DNA from: Bacteroidota bacterium
GTDB lineage: Bacteria; Bacteroidota; Bacteroidia; Cytophagales; Cyclobacteriaceae
Reading direction: 5' to 3'
DNA length: 64,000 nt
Assembly: GCA_023417065.1 (NCBI GenBank)
Contig: JAEZGH010000025.1
Location: forward strand, 67,841-131,840
Part shown: piece after piece, positions 9,255 through 18,379 of the stretch
How the letters are laid out: each line of letters starts with the position of its first letter
How positions within the stretch are numbered: the stretch's first letter is position 1
Notes under the pieces: model-generated
Seen by the model: the letters and a program-made list of their open reading frames with translations, nothing else
Told to the model about the DNA's origin: nothing
Database searches by the model: none
Translations under genes and position numbers: made by a program

Positions 9255-9731
9255 ATGACTGAACAAATTCCAGCCGGAAACGAGTACAGCGTTTCAACAG
9301 ACAAGTCCAGGCTCGACGTCGATGTTATTCACCAATTCCTTTCGACGAAAGCTTATTGGTGTCTGAATATTCCCCGCGTAACTGTTGAAAAATCCATTGA
9401 AAATTCGCTATGCTTCGCGGTATTTCATCACGACAAGCAAGTTGGCTTCGCAAGGGTAATCTCGGACTTTTCAACTATTGCTTATCTTGGTGACGTATTT
9501 ATTGTGGATGAATATAGAGGGAAAGGTTTATCCAAATTGTTAATGAAGACAATCATGAGTCATCCCGAGCTCCAGGGCTTACGCCGCTGGATCCTGCTCA
9601 CTAGTGACGCACATGGCCTTTACGAGCAATTCGGATGGACGACGATTGCTGACCCTTCAGTATGGATGGAGGTCCGGAACCCAAACGCCTACATCAGGAA
9701 TACGCCATCCGTTGATACGATGTCAAACTAA
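9255..9731 (+). CDS. GNAT family N-acetyltransferase
   Basis: The 158-residue protein has the GNAT fold signature. A substrate-side beta strand (LCFAVFHHDKQVGFARVISD) leads into the acetyl-CoA pyrophosphate-binding loop VDEYRGKGLSKLLMKTI, followed by RRWILLTSDAHGLYEQFGW, the usual last motif. It transfers an acetyl group from acetyl-CoA to an unknown amine, probably a small molecule. The start is set at ATG 9255 (MTEQIPAG); an in-frame TTG at 9234 would add seven residues but is less likely. It lies 11 bases upstream of the DUF2200 gene on the same strand and may be cotranscribed with it. Confidence 0.88.
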   Translation: MTEQIPAGNEYSVSTDKSRLDVDVIHQFLSTKAYWCLNIPRVTVEKSIENSLCFAVFHHDKQVGFARVISDFSTIAYLGDVFIVDEYRGKGLSKLLMKTIMSHPELQGLRRWILLTSDAHGLYEQFGWTTIADPSVWMEVRNPNAYIRNTPSVDTMSN

Positions 9732-9742
9732 CACTGCACACC

Positions 9743-10105
9743 ATGAAGAGCACTGCAAAACACGACGAACGAATTGCGAAAATCACCTTCGCTTCGGTGT
9801 ATCCCATGTATATCGAAAAAGTGCAGAAGAAAGGACGCAGCAAGGAAGAACTTGATCAGGTAATTCAATGGCTTACGGGGTTCGATGCGAAAGACCTGAA
9901 GGAACACATCGAGAAAAAATCGACGTTTGAGGCATTCTTTCAAAACGCAAAACTCAATCCGAGTGCGCACCTTATTACCGGGGTGATCTGCGGCTACCGC
10001 GTTGAAGAAATCGAAAATCCTTTGACACAAAAAATACGGTACCTCGACAAATTGGTAGACGAACTTGCCAAGGGCCGAAAAATGGAAAAAATTCTGAGGA
10101 GTTGA
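9743..10105 (+). CDS. DUF2200 family protein
   Basis: The 120-residue soluble protein matches the DUF2200 family by its N-terminal signature RIAKITFASVYPMYIEKVQKKGR (shown in part as KITFASVYPMYIEKVQKKG) and its segments WLTGFDAKDL, FFQNAKLNPSAHLITGVICG and RVEEIENPLTQKIRYLDKLV. These are widespread in Bacteroidota and Firmicutes, almost always 110-120 residues, and have no known function. The length is complete. It follows the GNAT gene closely. Nothing in the sequence suggests catalysis or membrane location. Confidence 0.88.
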   Translation: MKSTAKHDERIAKITFASVYPMYIEKVQKKGRSKEELDQVIQWLTGFDAKDLKEHIEKKSTFEAFFQNAKLNPSAHLITGVICGYRVEEIENPLTQKIRYLDKLVDELAKGRKMEKILRS

Positions 10106-10322
10106 TCCGAGCGTACAGGATTTGGCTTTACAAGAGTTAAGATTAAGCCAGATTATTGAATTGAAGTAGATTCCCACCTTCCCCGAAAAGAGCGCGACTG
10201 CTGACACAAACAGAACACTTATTTCTTTCTTCGCTATACCGAGCCACAATAAATGGTGATGCCGCTATACTTTGACACCAGACGTCAGACGTTATGTATA
10301 GACTTGCGGGAGATTGTTATAC

Positions 10323-10825
10323 ATGAAACACGTACTATTCATTTTGATGGTCTGCTCCTTTGCAGCAAACGCTCAGACTCCATTTCACGAGCGCTTTTAT
10401 AATCATCTCAACAAGCCGCCCAAAGCGATTCGCGCCATAGTAAAGGAGGACCCGGAGCTTGCAACGTTTCGGAAGTACAAAGACGCGCGGGATTCACTTT
10501 GCTTTCTATCCATCAGTATTACACGAGAATTTGAAGTTACTTACTTCGTATTCGACGGCAATGCCATTATATCGCCTTCGTTGATAAGCGGCAGACTCCT
10601 GAACAACTTCTTTCAGACTTCGACAAGCGATACATTAGAGTCAATAGCGAAGATTTCCCTTATCTGTACGAGGAATATTCCGTTGAAGGTCAGGAGGTCG
10701 TGGCGGTGTATTCGGATAGTAGGGTAAATGTGGGATATATGGTCATGAACTTCGAAGGCAGAAACGACGGCACCGTATTCCTCATGTATTCGTTGTTCGA
10801 TGACAAATCGTTTGGTGAATTCTAA
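10323..10825 (+). pseudogene. Small secreted protein of unknown function with frameshift
   Basis: ATG 10323 starts a clear signal peptide (HVLFILMVCSFAANAQ) and a soluble domain (TPFHERFYNHLNKPPKAIRA, DPELATFRKYKDARDS, YFVFDGN). After about residue 80 this frame loses coding character and stops at 10727. In another frame, coding sequence resumes as CHYIAFVDKRQTPEQLLSDF, RYIRVNSEDFPYLYEEYSVE and VAVYSDSRVNVGYMVMNFEG, ending at TAA 10823-10825. The switch lies near 10555-10565 and is explained by a one-base deletion. The restored product would be about 167 residues, exported to the periplasm. I recognise no family. Confidence 0.6.
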
Positions 10826-10836
10826 AAGCCAGATAC

Positions 10837-11221
10837 ATGCGCATCGACAGATTCGAAGTCTCCATTGGGGCTATGGTTCAACAAACTATCCAAACGCAGA
10901 AAGAACCTCGTTTTCCGAACGTGGGTGGATTACCCTGATTCGGGTCGCGTTACAGAAACGTACCTCCGTCCGGAAGAGTGGAGCTTCCTCATCAGCGAAA
11001 TTTCGGTGATAGTTCGCGGGTAGAAATATAAATATTGCACCGACGTCTGCGACGGTGCACAGTGGTCCCTGGTTCTAAAAACTGATCTTATCGATCATAA
11101 AATTTTCGGATCCAATGAGTTCCCGGAGAATTTTGAGGAATTGATTTCAATCATTTGTCGTTTCCCAGAGATGGGAGATTTGGTTCAGGCTTGCGACCTA
11201 AGTGGACGTGATGGGGCGTGA
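10837..11221 (+). pseudogene. Unknown small protein gene with a frameshift and an in-frame amber stop
   Basis: ATG 10837 gives MRIDRFEVSIG. Dropping one G from the GGGG run at 10867-10870 then continues as LWFNKLSKRRKNLVFRTWVD, YPDSGRVTETYLRPEEWSFL and ISEISVIVRG. A TAG at 11021-11023 interrupts the frame. The same frame goes on as KYKYCTDVCDGAQWSLVLKT, DLIDHKIFGSNEFPENFEEL and ISIICRFPEMGDL to TGA 11219-11221. The downstream part looks like a real protein end (DGxxW, FGSNxFPxNFxxL), so this is one gene of about 128 residues with two lesions. Function unknown. It lies 11 bases after the previous broken gene. Confidence 0.55.
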
Positions 11222-12012
11222 ATTTTCACTTCGCACCAAATTCAATACGCGTCCTGACGTGATCCTATAGTCAGTCTTTTTGTCAGTGTTGTTCGCTGGC
11301 TTGTTAAACATACGGATGCGCCCATATGGTGTCCGGATGGAATAGCCGAGGTAGTTCTGTCTAACCGCAACTGCTCTTTCTCCCGTATCTGTCCCGTATC
11401 AATCCCGTATCTGCCCCGTATTTGACCCGCCCTTTAATAGGTACGGCGAACCTCCGTGGCAGAGCCAAATCAGCCTCCTGGGGGCAGGACGTTGCACTGG
11501 GACACGGGTCAAAATGTCACACATTCTAGCCTTGAAACCGATGATTAGGGAAGCAAAGTGGGCGGGTGGACAAAGCAAGGTCCTGGTGCGGTTGCCAGTT
11601 CCTGGTTTGATCGTTAGGCTGTTATCTACATGGGTTCGCGTTGTGGGACCAGGGCTTCCAGAGACGGTTGCACTAGGTCAAAACTTTCCGGAATATTGAA
11701 TCAGAAATCAGGTATGGTCTCCGACAAGACCCCAACAGGACTTCGACCGCGCGTCAGATGAACGGCTGAATTGTAGCTGTGCTTAAAGCACACAGATCTC
11801 ACAGAGCCTTCTGGCCGTTGATTGTTAAATTCCTATATGCGACCTGAGTGTTGACATCTAAACAGAAACTGCAACAAGACGAGTGAGACAGCTAACGCGC
11901 AACTGGTAACAAAGCGTACCTTTCATAGCGAGTCTTTCATTCATGAAACTTGGAACTAGATTGCGCAATCAGGAACAAGAAATCAGAAATATCTGAAATC
12001 AGAAATCAGAAA
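11222..12012. other. Gene-poor interval
   Basis: No convincing gene is present in these roughly 790 bases. The stretch holds the 11-bp-period repeat listed separately, scattered copies of the word AATCAGAAAT near 11700 and 11980-12010, and a minus-strand open stretch of about 60 codons (11198-11380) that has no start codon and was not called. It separates the decayed small genes from the SusCD locus. Confidence 0.6.
11382..11432. repeat. Tandem repeat with exact 11-bp period (CCCGTAT core)
   Basis: The heptamer CCCGTAT occurs at 11382, 11393, 11404 and 11415, each exactly 11 bases apart, with a degenerate fifth copy (CCCGCCC) at 11426. Spacers are four bases and vary (CTGT, CAAT, CTGC, TTGA). 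A period close to one helical turn would place all copies on the same DNA face, as in iterons or multi-operator sites. No replication or partition gene is nearby, so the role is unknown. Confidence 0.85.
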
Positions 12013-12013
12013 G

Positions 12014-12045
12014 AGAGGCTGCCCTTTTGAAGACAGCCTCTTTTT
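12014..12045. terminator. Bidirectional hairpin terminator after susD-like gene
   Basis: Inverted repeat AGAGGCTG (12014-12021) and CAGCCTCT (12034-12041) with a 12-base loop, followed on the plus strand by a T run. On the minus strand it sits 16 bases past the SusD stop codon and is followed by a T-rich stretch, so it should end the SusC/SusD transcript. Confidence 0.75.
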
Positions 12046-12060
12046 CAACATCAATAACGT

Positions 12061-13740
12061 TTACTCATTTGCCGCGTTCGGTTGCAGCAGAGGATTGGCG
12101 TTCAGCGCCCTGTTTGGAATCGGGAAGATGGTCATGTCTTTGGAGTCTTGTGGCTTATCCCACCACTCGGCTCCAAAGCGATCCCAACGCACGAGGTCTG
12201 TTCTGCGATGGCGTTCGCCCAGGAACTCGCGGCCCAACTCATCAACGAACTCGTCATCGGTCAGCATGCCGGGGTTATTTGCATAGCTATGATCAGGCCA
12301 GATATCGTCAGGATAATTTCTTTTCCTCACAGCATCAAGCAAGTCGGCAGCCGCTGCTTTGTCACCAGCCCTGTACTTGCATTCGGCAAGTGCATAATAG
12401 GTTTCAGCAAGCCTGATCTCGGGTGCAGAATTGAACTGAAACAAGTTGTGCGTCAATTGAAGCCATGGAAACTTCAGCAGTCTTACGCCCGAATTTTCCT
12501 CACCTGTCGTTACGTGCGATCCTTTTGCCAGCCCTTCCGGTCCTTCTGAAAATCTTCCCACCTGATCAACAAAAACCAACGGCTCACCATTGTACTCTTC
12601 CGTTCCCGTTACCGGGACGTCTGTATAGCCATACCCTAATGCAGCATTATACGAATATTGAGGGCCCACCAGGAAAAATCCTTCGTAGTCGTCTGAGGTT
12701 GATGTAGTCGTAAATTGTTGTTTCCGTTTGTCACCATCAGCAAACTTCTCATAAGGCTTGCCAAGTTTGTACGTATATTCATTACCGTCCAGGTCGCGTG
12801 ATGGCGTAAGGTGGATACCGTTCCAGCCTCCCCAGTCGTTGTCGAGGATATACCGCGCCTGATAATGCATCATGGAATTGTAGATCCAACCAAACTCGTA
12901 GTTATTTTTCGAGTGGGGAAACTCCAGAATGTTTTCGGGCGAACGATATCCGTTGATGCCTGAGCGGAAGGGGCCGCGATAGTCGGGATCAATCGAGTAG
13001 GCACCGTACTTTCCATCGATGATTTCCTGTGCCACCGCCGCACACTTATCATACATCGGCGTGCCAATCCAGGACTCTGCATTCAGATACAGCCTCACAA
13101 GGAGCGATGCTGCCCCGCCCTGATCCCATCTTCCGGCGCGACCGTTGACCGGCAAATACGGAAGTGATTCAAGTACTTCTTTCTCGATATATGCAAATAC
13201 TTCTTCCGGGGTCGACTGGCCTTTCACTTCGCCGATGGATTCTACTATCGGTACAGATCGAAAGAAATCAATCAGGAAAAGGTAAAACCACGCACGCAGT
13301 GTTCTAAGCTCCGCAATGTGATGGTTCTTTTCTTCTTCCGTCATACCTATAGACGGATAGTCGAGTTTCTGAAGATCATTGATGATCAGATTGCACTGAC
13401 CAATTCCCTGATATGGGCCAACCCATCCTCCGTATATGTGGCTATCATCAGCATTCCAGGCATGACCGTGGAGCCTGATCCAGTCTCCGCCATCGTAACC
13501 GTGTTTTCCTTTCTGGGTCCAGACAAACTGATCTGCTGTCAATTCAGTGATCAGCCAACGATCACCGTCCCATCCTGTCCAGTGGCCGTGCTCATAGGGC
13601 CGCGTGACGGCCGCAATAACAGAATTCTTATCCTTGTAATATGTGTCCGAAGTAAGGGTATCAAATACTTCCTCATCGAGGTTCGTACAACCCACTGCAC
13701 ATACGCAAAGTAGTATCAATAACAATTTATATTTTCTCAT
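12061..13740 (-). CDS. SusD/RagB family nutrient-binding outer-membrane lipoprotein
   Basis: The 559-residue protein starts with a lipoprotein signal peptide (LLLILLCVCAVGCTNLDEE; lipobox Cys18). It has SusD features: N-terminal TSDTYYKDKNSVIAAVTRPY, the helical TPR-like core (AELRTLRAWFYLFLIDFFRS, ETYYALAECKYRAGDKAAAA), and a C-terminal ELGREFLGERHRRTDLVRW segment followed by FPIPNRALNANP. SusD proteins cap the extracellular side of a SusC barrel and bind glycans or peptides. It is transcribed right behind SusC (11-base gap) and ahead of a terminator. The substrate cannot be read from the sequence. Length is normal for the family. Confidence 0.95.
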   Translation of the reverse strand: MRKYKLLLILLCVCAVGCTNLDEEVFDTLTSDTYYKDKNSVIAAVTRPYEHGHWTGWDGDRWLITELTADQFVWTQKGKHGYDGGDWIRLHGHAWNADDSHIYGGWVGPYQGIGQCNLIINDLQKLDYPSIGMTEEEKNHHIAELRTLRAWFYLFLIDFFRSVPIVESIGEVKGQSTPEEVFAYIEKEVLESLPYLPVNGRAGRWDQGGAASLLVRLYLNAESWIGTPMYDKCAAVAQEIIDGKYGAYSIDPDYRGPFRSGINGYRSPENILEFPHSKNNYEFGWIYNSMMHYQARYILDNDWGGWNGIHLTPSRDLDGNEYTYKLGKPYEKFADGDKRKQQFTTTSTSDDYEGFFLVGPQYSYNAALGYGYTDVPVTGTEEYNGEPLVFVDQVGRFSEGPEGLAKGSHVTTGEENSGVRLLKFPWLQLTHNLFQFNSAPEIRLAETYYALAECKYRAGDKAAAADLLDAVRKRNYPDDIWPDHSYANNPGMLTDDEFVDELGREFLGERHRRTDLVRWDRFGAEWWDKPQDSKDMTIFPIPNRALNANPLLQPNAANE

Positions 13741-13751
13741 AGCTGGATTCG

Positions 13752-16700
13752 TTAGAATGTTACCTGAACACCGAGTGTGTAATTTCTTACAACCGGATAA
13801 ACGTTAAGGTCACCAATACCTGGTTCGAGGCCGGTGAGATCCACAGTAGTGGGATCGAGGCCTGTATAGTTCGAAATGGTGAACACATTGCGAACAGTAC
13901 CATATACCCTCAAATTGGAAATCACACCATCGCCAATCCTTGGCGACCATCCCAGCGTGAGATTATCGAGCTTGAAGAAGTCACCGCTTTCAAGGAAGTA
14001 GTCCGTGATCACCTTTCCGGATTTGATCGCCCCGTTTCTGTCGTATGCGTCTTTCAGGAGGTTAACACCAGGCTCGGCGACGAGGCCATAATACATCTGA
14101 TAAAGGTTCAGAATCTGGTAGTCAAAACGCCCTCGGAAGTACAGCGTGAGGTCGAACTGCTTATAACGGAAGTTGTTGCCCCATGCTATTTCGTAGTGTG
14201 GTGAACCATGCCCAAGGTAAGCTTTATCTGTTGACGTGCCTTCCGTCGCTAGTATTCTGCTACTTCCTTCGACGGCATCTTTCCAGATCATGATGTTGCC
14301 GCTCTCATCGACTCCTGCATAGCGATAGCCGTAGAAGCTACCGATTTCCACGCCATCTTCGAGGCGTTGGGCAAAGCCCGGATTACCTGGCGAAGGCAAG
14401 GAACGCCGTTCCATGTAGCCTTTCGTAAACGTTCCATTGGAGAACTTATCAAGACGCGACTTCACATAAAACGCGGTGAGGCTTGTCGCGTAACGGAAGT
14501 CCCGCTTGTCAACCGCAATCCAGTTTGCACCTAATTCCAGACCGCGTGCGCTGGTGGTCGCTACGTTGGTGAAAATCTGATCGTGCAGATAAGGTGGAAC
14601 AGGGGCATCGTAGTTCGTGATTACGTCTTCACTTCTGCGAATGAAAGCATCGAATGTTCCCTGCAGCCTGCCGCCGAACAAACCAAAGTCCAGCCCAATG
14701 TTATACGACTTTTGCTTTTCCCAACGGAGGTCCGGGTTAGGGTTGTTGGCTGGCCCGTAGACCTGTATCCACTGGCCTTCGTCGTTCTGCCAGCGTCCAT
14801 AGCCCGTATAGCGCGACAGTGATGAATAGCGCGGAAACCCGGACCTTCCGTTTACACCATAACTCAGCCGCAGTTTCAGATCATCAATGAATGAAACATT
14901 GCGGAAGAGATCCAGGTTTGACAGGCGATAGGCAAACGCTGCCGCCGGAAATAACCCCCACTTGTTGTCCCGGCCGAACTTGGTATTTCCTTCATAGCGC
15001 AGAGACGCCATTAATAGATAAGTATCATTGAAGTTGTAGTTGGCTCTTCCGAAAAAAGCAATAACCTTTTCCTTGCTTCGCCAGGAGTCCATCCCCAGAC
15101 GTCCTTCTTGCCGGTTCCACAATCCTGCATCGATGTTGTTGTAGCCGAATGCATCGGACGGGAAGTCAGCGTTTTCCGCATAGAAGCCCGAGTTGTTGAA
15201 TTCCTGATAAGAATATCCGCCAAGAATCTTTATGTCGTGACTATTGATCTTCAGGCTATAGTTTCCAACCCATTCAAGGGTGTAGTCTGCCCACTTCTCG
15301 TTTTCGAGTCGCGCGCGTCCTGTCCTGTTATTATCAATGGATTCCTTTGATTCCGACGTATAGTATTCGCGTTTCAGTTCATCATGGCCCTGCCTTGCAA
15401 TCTTCAGCTGCGTATTCAGATTCTTCGTCAGATCGAGTTGAAAATTGAGGTCGATAATTGAATACTCCTGATCTGCTCCGTTCTCGCGGGTCATGAGATC
15501 CTGTACCGGGTTGTACACGTCATATCCGAACATTAATGCGTAGCGGGACGGATCGTTTGGATCATATACCGGTAGCGTTGGATTCAGCTTCACGGCCTGC
15601 TGGAATACGCCATAGTTCGTATACTCTTCCTTCGTTGAACGGTATGACAAATTTCCGCCAACGGTTAATCTGCCATTGAGTGCGCGTTGCTGGAAGTTCG
15701 CGCGAATGCCGTACTCCTTTCTTTCTGATGCGATATCGATACCGGATTTATCGCGATAGTTACCGGAGATTCTGAAGGTGCTGTTTTCCGTTCCACCACC
15801 CACGGCAAGGGAATGATTCTGGCCAAAGTTATTGGTACGGATCAACTCATCGTACCAGTTGGTCCGCGCTCCCCGATCGGTGTCGCGTTGTCGTTCGACG
15901 AATTCTTCCGGCGACAGGATATCGGGTTTGACTGCAACCTGATCATGATCAAAGAAGCTGTCGTATGTGACGGATATGTTGCCGACTTTACCCTGTTTAG
16001 TAGTGACAAGTACCACACCGTTAGCACCCCGAGAACCATAGATTGCCGCTGCCGATCCATCTTTGAGCACGGTGATCGATTCAATATCCTGTTGTGCTAC
16101 GTTCCGGAGATCGCCTCCCGGCATACCATCGATGATGATCAGTGGTCCGTTTCCTGCGTCGATCGACGCAGCACCGCGCACCTGGATATCAGTCTGCCTG
16201 TTTGGATCACCTGCTGCCGGATTTGAAATGGTAACACCTGGCACCTTGCCGTCGATCATCTGAATAGGGCTATTGAAGGCACCCGAAAGGAGATCTTTAT
16301 TGCTCACAGTCGCTACCGCGCTGGTGAGATCCTTTTTTTGTTGTGTTCCATACCCGACGACGACAACTTCCTCGAGAGACACAAGATCTGCCTTCAGTTT
16401 GACATCGATGACTGTCCGACTTCCGACAGTAACTTCCTGAGACACGAATCCGATGAATGAAAACACAAGCACTGAGCTTTCATTGGGAACGTTGATTGAG
16501 TATACGCCATCGCCATCGGTAGTAGTGCCAAGTGTGGTACCTTTAACCACAACGTTTACACCAGGGAGTGGCATATCATCATTGTCCACGACTTTGCCGG
16601 TGACAGTTATCTCATCCGGGACGTAAGACAGAACGCCGGGTTCCCTGTCACGAAGCGAAGCTTTCGCAAATCCGAACCTGTTTGATTCGAATGGTGATCG

Positions 16701-17066
16701 CCGCACCTTTTTGAGAACAATCTGGGTTCCTTTTATCTTCCAGGTTACATCAGTATCTCTGAATAATTCGTCGAGCGCGTTCTGGATCAGCACATCATCA
16801 AGTGAGACATCTATCCGACGGTTTACATCCACTGCCTTGTGATTATAAAAAAACCGGTAAGAGGTTTTCCCTTCAATAGAGCTGAGAACATCTTTAAGCA
16901 TCGCTGCCTGAAATTCCAGCGTGAAGGTCTCAGCTTTCGTTGTATCGGCTTGAACCTGCGCCACCTGCAAACACGTAATTAGCAACAGTAGCATGGCTAT
17001 TTTTAGTTTTAAGCCCGAAAATCCTTCCATGGCATGGCCAGGGCCAGACCGTAAAGTATTTTTCAT
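13752..17066 (-). CDS. SusC/RagA TonB-dependent transporter with STN signalling domain
   Basis: The start is set at ATG 17066 (MKNTLRSGP), giving 1104 residues; the open frame runs 32 codons further upstream without a plausible signal. Order of parts: signal segment (IAMLLLLITCLQVAQVQA), STN domain (about 45-120; TFTLEFQAAMLKDVLSSI, YRFFYNHKAVDV), CarboxypepD_reg domain (ITVTGKVVDNDDMPLPGVNV), the SusC TonB-box-like region EEVVVVGYGTQQKKD, a plug (IDGKVPGVTISNPAAGDP, VLKDGSAAAIYGSRGANGV) and a beta barrel ending in LGVQVTF. It imports a large substrate across the outer membrane using TonB energy. The STN domain together with the adjacent FecR and ECF sigma genes indicates trans-envelope signalling by substrate binding. 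Confidence 0.95.
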   Translation of the reverse strand: MKNTLRSGPGHAMEGFSGLKLKIAMLLLLITCLQVAQVQADTTKAETFTLEFQAAMLKDVLSSIEGKTSYRFFYNHKAVDVNRRIDVSLDDVLIQNALDELFRDTDVTWKIKGTQIVLKKVRRSPFESNRFGFAKASLRDREPGVLSYVPDEITVTGKVVDNDDMPLPGVNVVVKGTTLGTTTDGDGVYSINVPNESSVLVFSFIGFVSQEVTVGSRTVIDVKLKADLVSLEEVVVVGYGTQQKKDLTSAVATVSNKDLLSGAFNSPIQMIDGKVPGVTISNPAAGDPNRQTDIQVRGAASIDAGNGPLIIIDGMPGGDLRNVAQQDIESITVLKDGSAAAIYGSRGANGVVLVTTKQGKVGNISVTYDSFFDHDQVAVKPDILSPEEFVERQRDTDRGARTNWYDELIRTNNFGQNHSLAVGGGTENSTFRISGNYRDKSGIDIASERKEYGIRANFQQRALNGRLTVGGNLSYRSTKEEYTNYGVFQQAVKLNPTLPVYDPNDPSRYALMFGYDVYNPVQDLMTRENGADQEYSIIDLNFQLDLTKNLNTQLKIARQGHDELKREYYTSESKESIDNNRTGRARLENEKWADYTLEWVGNYSLKINSHDIKILGGYSYQEFNNSGFYAENADFPSDAFGYNNIDAGLWNRQEGRLGMDSWRSKEKVIAFFGRANYNFNDTYLLMASLRYEGNTKFGRDNKWGLFPAAAFAYRLSNLDLFRNVSFIDDLKLRLSYGVNGRSGFPRYSSLSRYTGYGRWQNDEGQWIQVYGPANNPNPDLRWEKQKSYNIGLDFGLFGGRLQGTFDAFIRRSEDVITNYDAPVPPYLHDQIFTNVATTSARGLELGANWIAVDKRDFRYATSLTAFYVKSRLDKFSNGTFTKGYMERRSLPSPGNPGFAQRLEDGVEIGSFYGYRYAGVDESGNIMIWKDAVEGSSRILATEGTSTDKAYLGHGSPHYEIAWGNNFRYKQFDLTLYFRGRFDYQILNLYQMYYGLVAEPGVNLLKDAYDRNGAIKSGKVITDYFLESGDFFKLDNLTLGWSPRIGDGVISNLRVYGTVRNVFTISNYTGLDPTTVDLTGLEPGIGDLNVYPVVRNYTLGVQVTF

Positions 17067-17228
17067 ATCTTTACAATTGGTTAATAATGGTAGAATGTTA
17101 TTAATCGAGCTTTGGCATCTATCCCTGATGCGAAAGCAAAAGTCGGTACGTGCCGCAAACACTGCCGACTTTCCATTTTGATCTTAGGTTGTATTCTTCA
17201 TTGATAAATTTGGTTTAGGGTTAAGGCT

Positions 17229-18302
17229 TTATTCTTTACAGAAAAGACCAGATATGAACACCTTGTCTCCCCTGATCTGATAATCGATCCCTTCTGACGT
17301 CTTGAAAAGGTCGAGCACTTCCTGAAGTGTTAAGTTGTCTATCTTGGCAAAAAAGCGGCAGCTTAGCGCGCGCTCATCTTCAACTTCAAATTTTACATTG
17401 TACCATCGCTCAAGTGCGACGATAATCTCTGAAAACGGCTGATCTTCGAACACTAGTCGCCCTTCGGTCCACCCCACGCGTGCGTCGGTATTCGTCTGCC
17501 CGTCGATTTGAAGCTTTCGCGTCTTCTTATCGAAGACTGCCATCTGATTAGGTGCCAGGGCTAGTACCTCTGAAGTCTTATCCAAAGGAGATAGCGTTAC
17601 TTTACCCTCTACCAGCGTGGTCTGAATAACGTTGTCGGTTTCGTAGGACCTGACATTGAATGAGGTTCCAAGCACTTTGACCAACACGCCGTTGGTGTGT
17701 ACAAGGAAAGGTTTAGCAGAATCTTTTGTGACACTAAAAAAGCCCTCACCTTCCAGATATACTTCGCGCTGGTTTTGATCTTTAAATGATTTCGGATAAA
17801 TCAGTTTGCTTTCCGCGTTGAGCCATACCTTGGTTCCATCTTCCAGCGTGATTATTGTACGCTGCCCTTTGTCAGTAGTCTGCCTGTTGACATCTGCTAC
17901 TTTGAAACGTGGCGTTGATGGCTGGACAAATGTTCTTGTCAGATACGTGCTTACGATTAGCAGAAGCAAGCAGGCTGCGACACTATACCATATGGCGCGA
18001 CTTGTGTAGGTGCGGGTTTGACGCGTATTTTCTTCAGGAATGAGCCGAACAGTCGGTGGTTCTGAAATCGCTTCGTCGATCCTTTTTTTCAGATTACTGA
18101 TGCGCGACTCAAGAATGTCCTCTTCCCGAAATTCAAGTACTCTCAGAAATCTTATGGCTTCCTCAACTTCATATTGCTTTTCGGGATGCTGTGTGATGAA
18201 GACGGCCCAGAAGGTATCAAGCTCCTGATCAGGAGAGTACACCCACTTTTGGAAGCGCTCATCTTTGATAAAATCGGCGGCTGTGTAATGTTGATACTTC
18301 AT
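17229..18302 (-). CDS. FecR family anti-sigma factor
   Basis: The start is set at ATG 18302 (MKYQHYTAADF), giving 357 residues; a frame extension to 18341 is less likely. The N-terminal cytoplasmic part (DFIKDERFQKWVYSPDQELD) fits the anti-sigma region. One membrane helix follows (AIWYSVAACLLLLIVSTYL, about residues 103-121). The periplasmic part contains the FecR domain (TLEDGTKVWLNAESKLIYPK, REVYLEGEGFFSVTKDSAKP, VLVKVLGTSFNVRSY) and a C-terminal STN-like DUF4974 domain (FSEIIVALERWYNVKFEV). It should hold the ECF sigma factor at 18380 inactive until the SusC STN domain signals. Gaps to its neighbours are short on the same strand. Confidence 0.94.
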   Translation of the reverse strand: MKYQHYTAADFIKDERFQKWVYSPDQELDTFWAVFITQHPEKQYEVEEAIRFLRVLEFREEDILESRISNLKKRIDEAISEPPTVRLIPEENTRQTRTYTSRAIWYSVAACLLLLIVSTYLTRTFVQPSTPRFKVADVNRQTTDKGQRTIITLEDGTKVWLNAESKLIYPKSFKDQNQREVYLEGEGFFSVTKDSAKPFLVHTNGVLVKVLGTSFNVRSYETDNVIQTTLVEGKVTLSPLDKTSEVLALAPNQMAVFDKKTRKLQIDGQTNTDARVGWTEGRLVFEDQPFSEIIVALERWYNVKFEVEDERALSCRFFAKIDNLTLQEVLDLFKTSEGIDYQIRGDKVFISGLFCKE

Positions 18303-18379
18303 GCTGTGGGCTTTGTACCTTCCCTGAACAGCCAGAAGCATGAATTCCGGTTTTTACACCAAAAAAATTGGACTTTTTT

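Noticed and set aside
11198..11380. Minus-strand open stretch reading NYLGYSIRTPYGRIRMFNKP
   Set aside because: Looks partly protein-like but has no start codon, ends inside a plus-strand gene remnant, and is preceded by the 11-bp repeat; not enough to call a gene.
11382..11432. Possible CRISPR array
   Set aside because: Repeat unit of seven bases and spacers of four are far too short, and no cas genes are present.
11514..11699. 61-codon plus-strand open frame in the gene-poor interval
   Set aside because: No coding character and no neighbour context.
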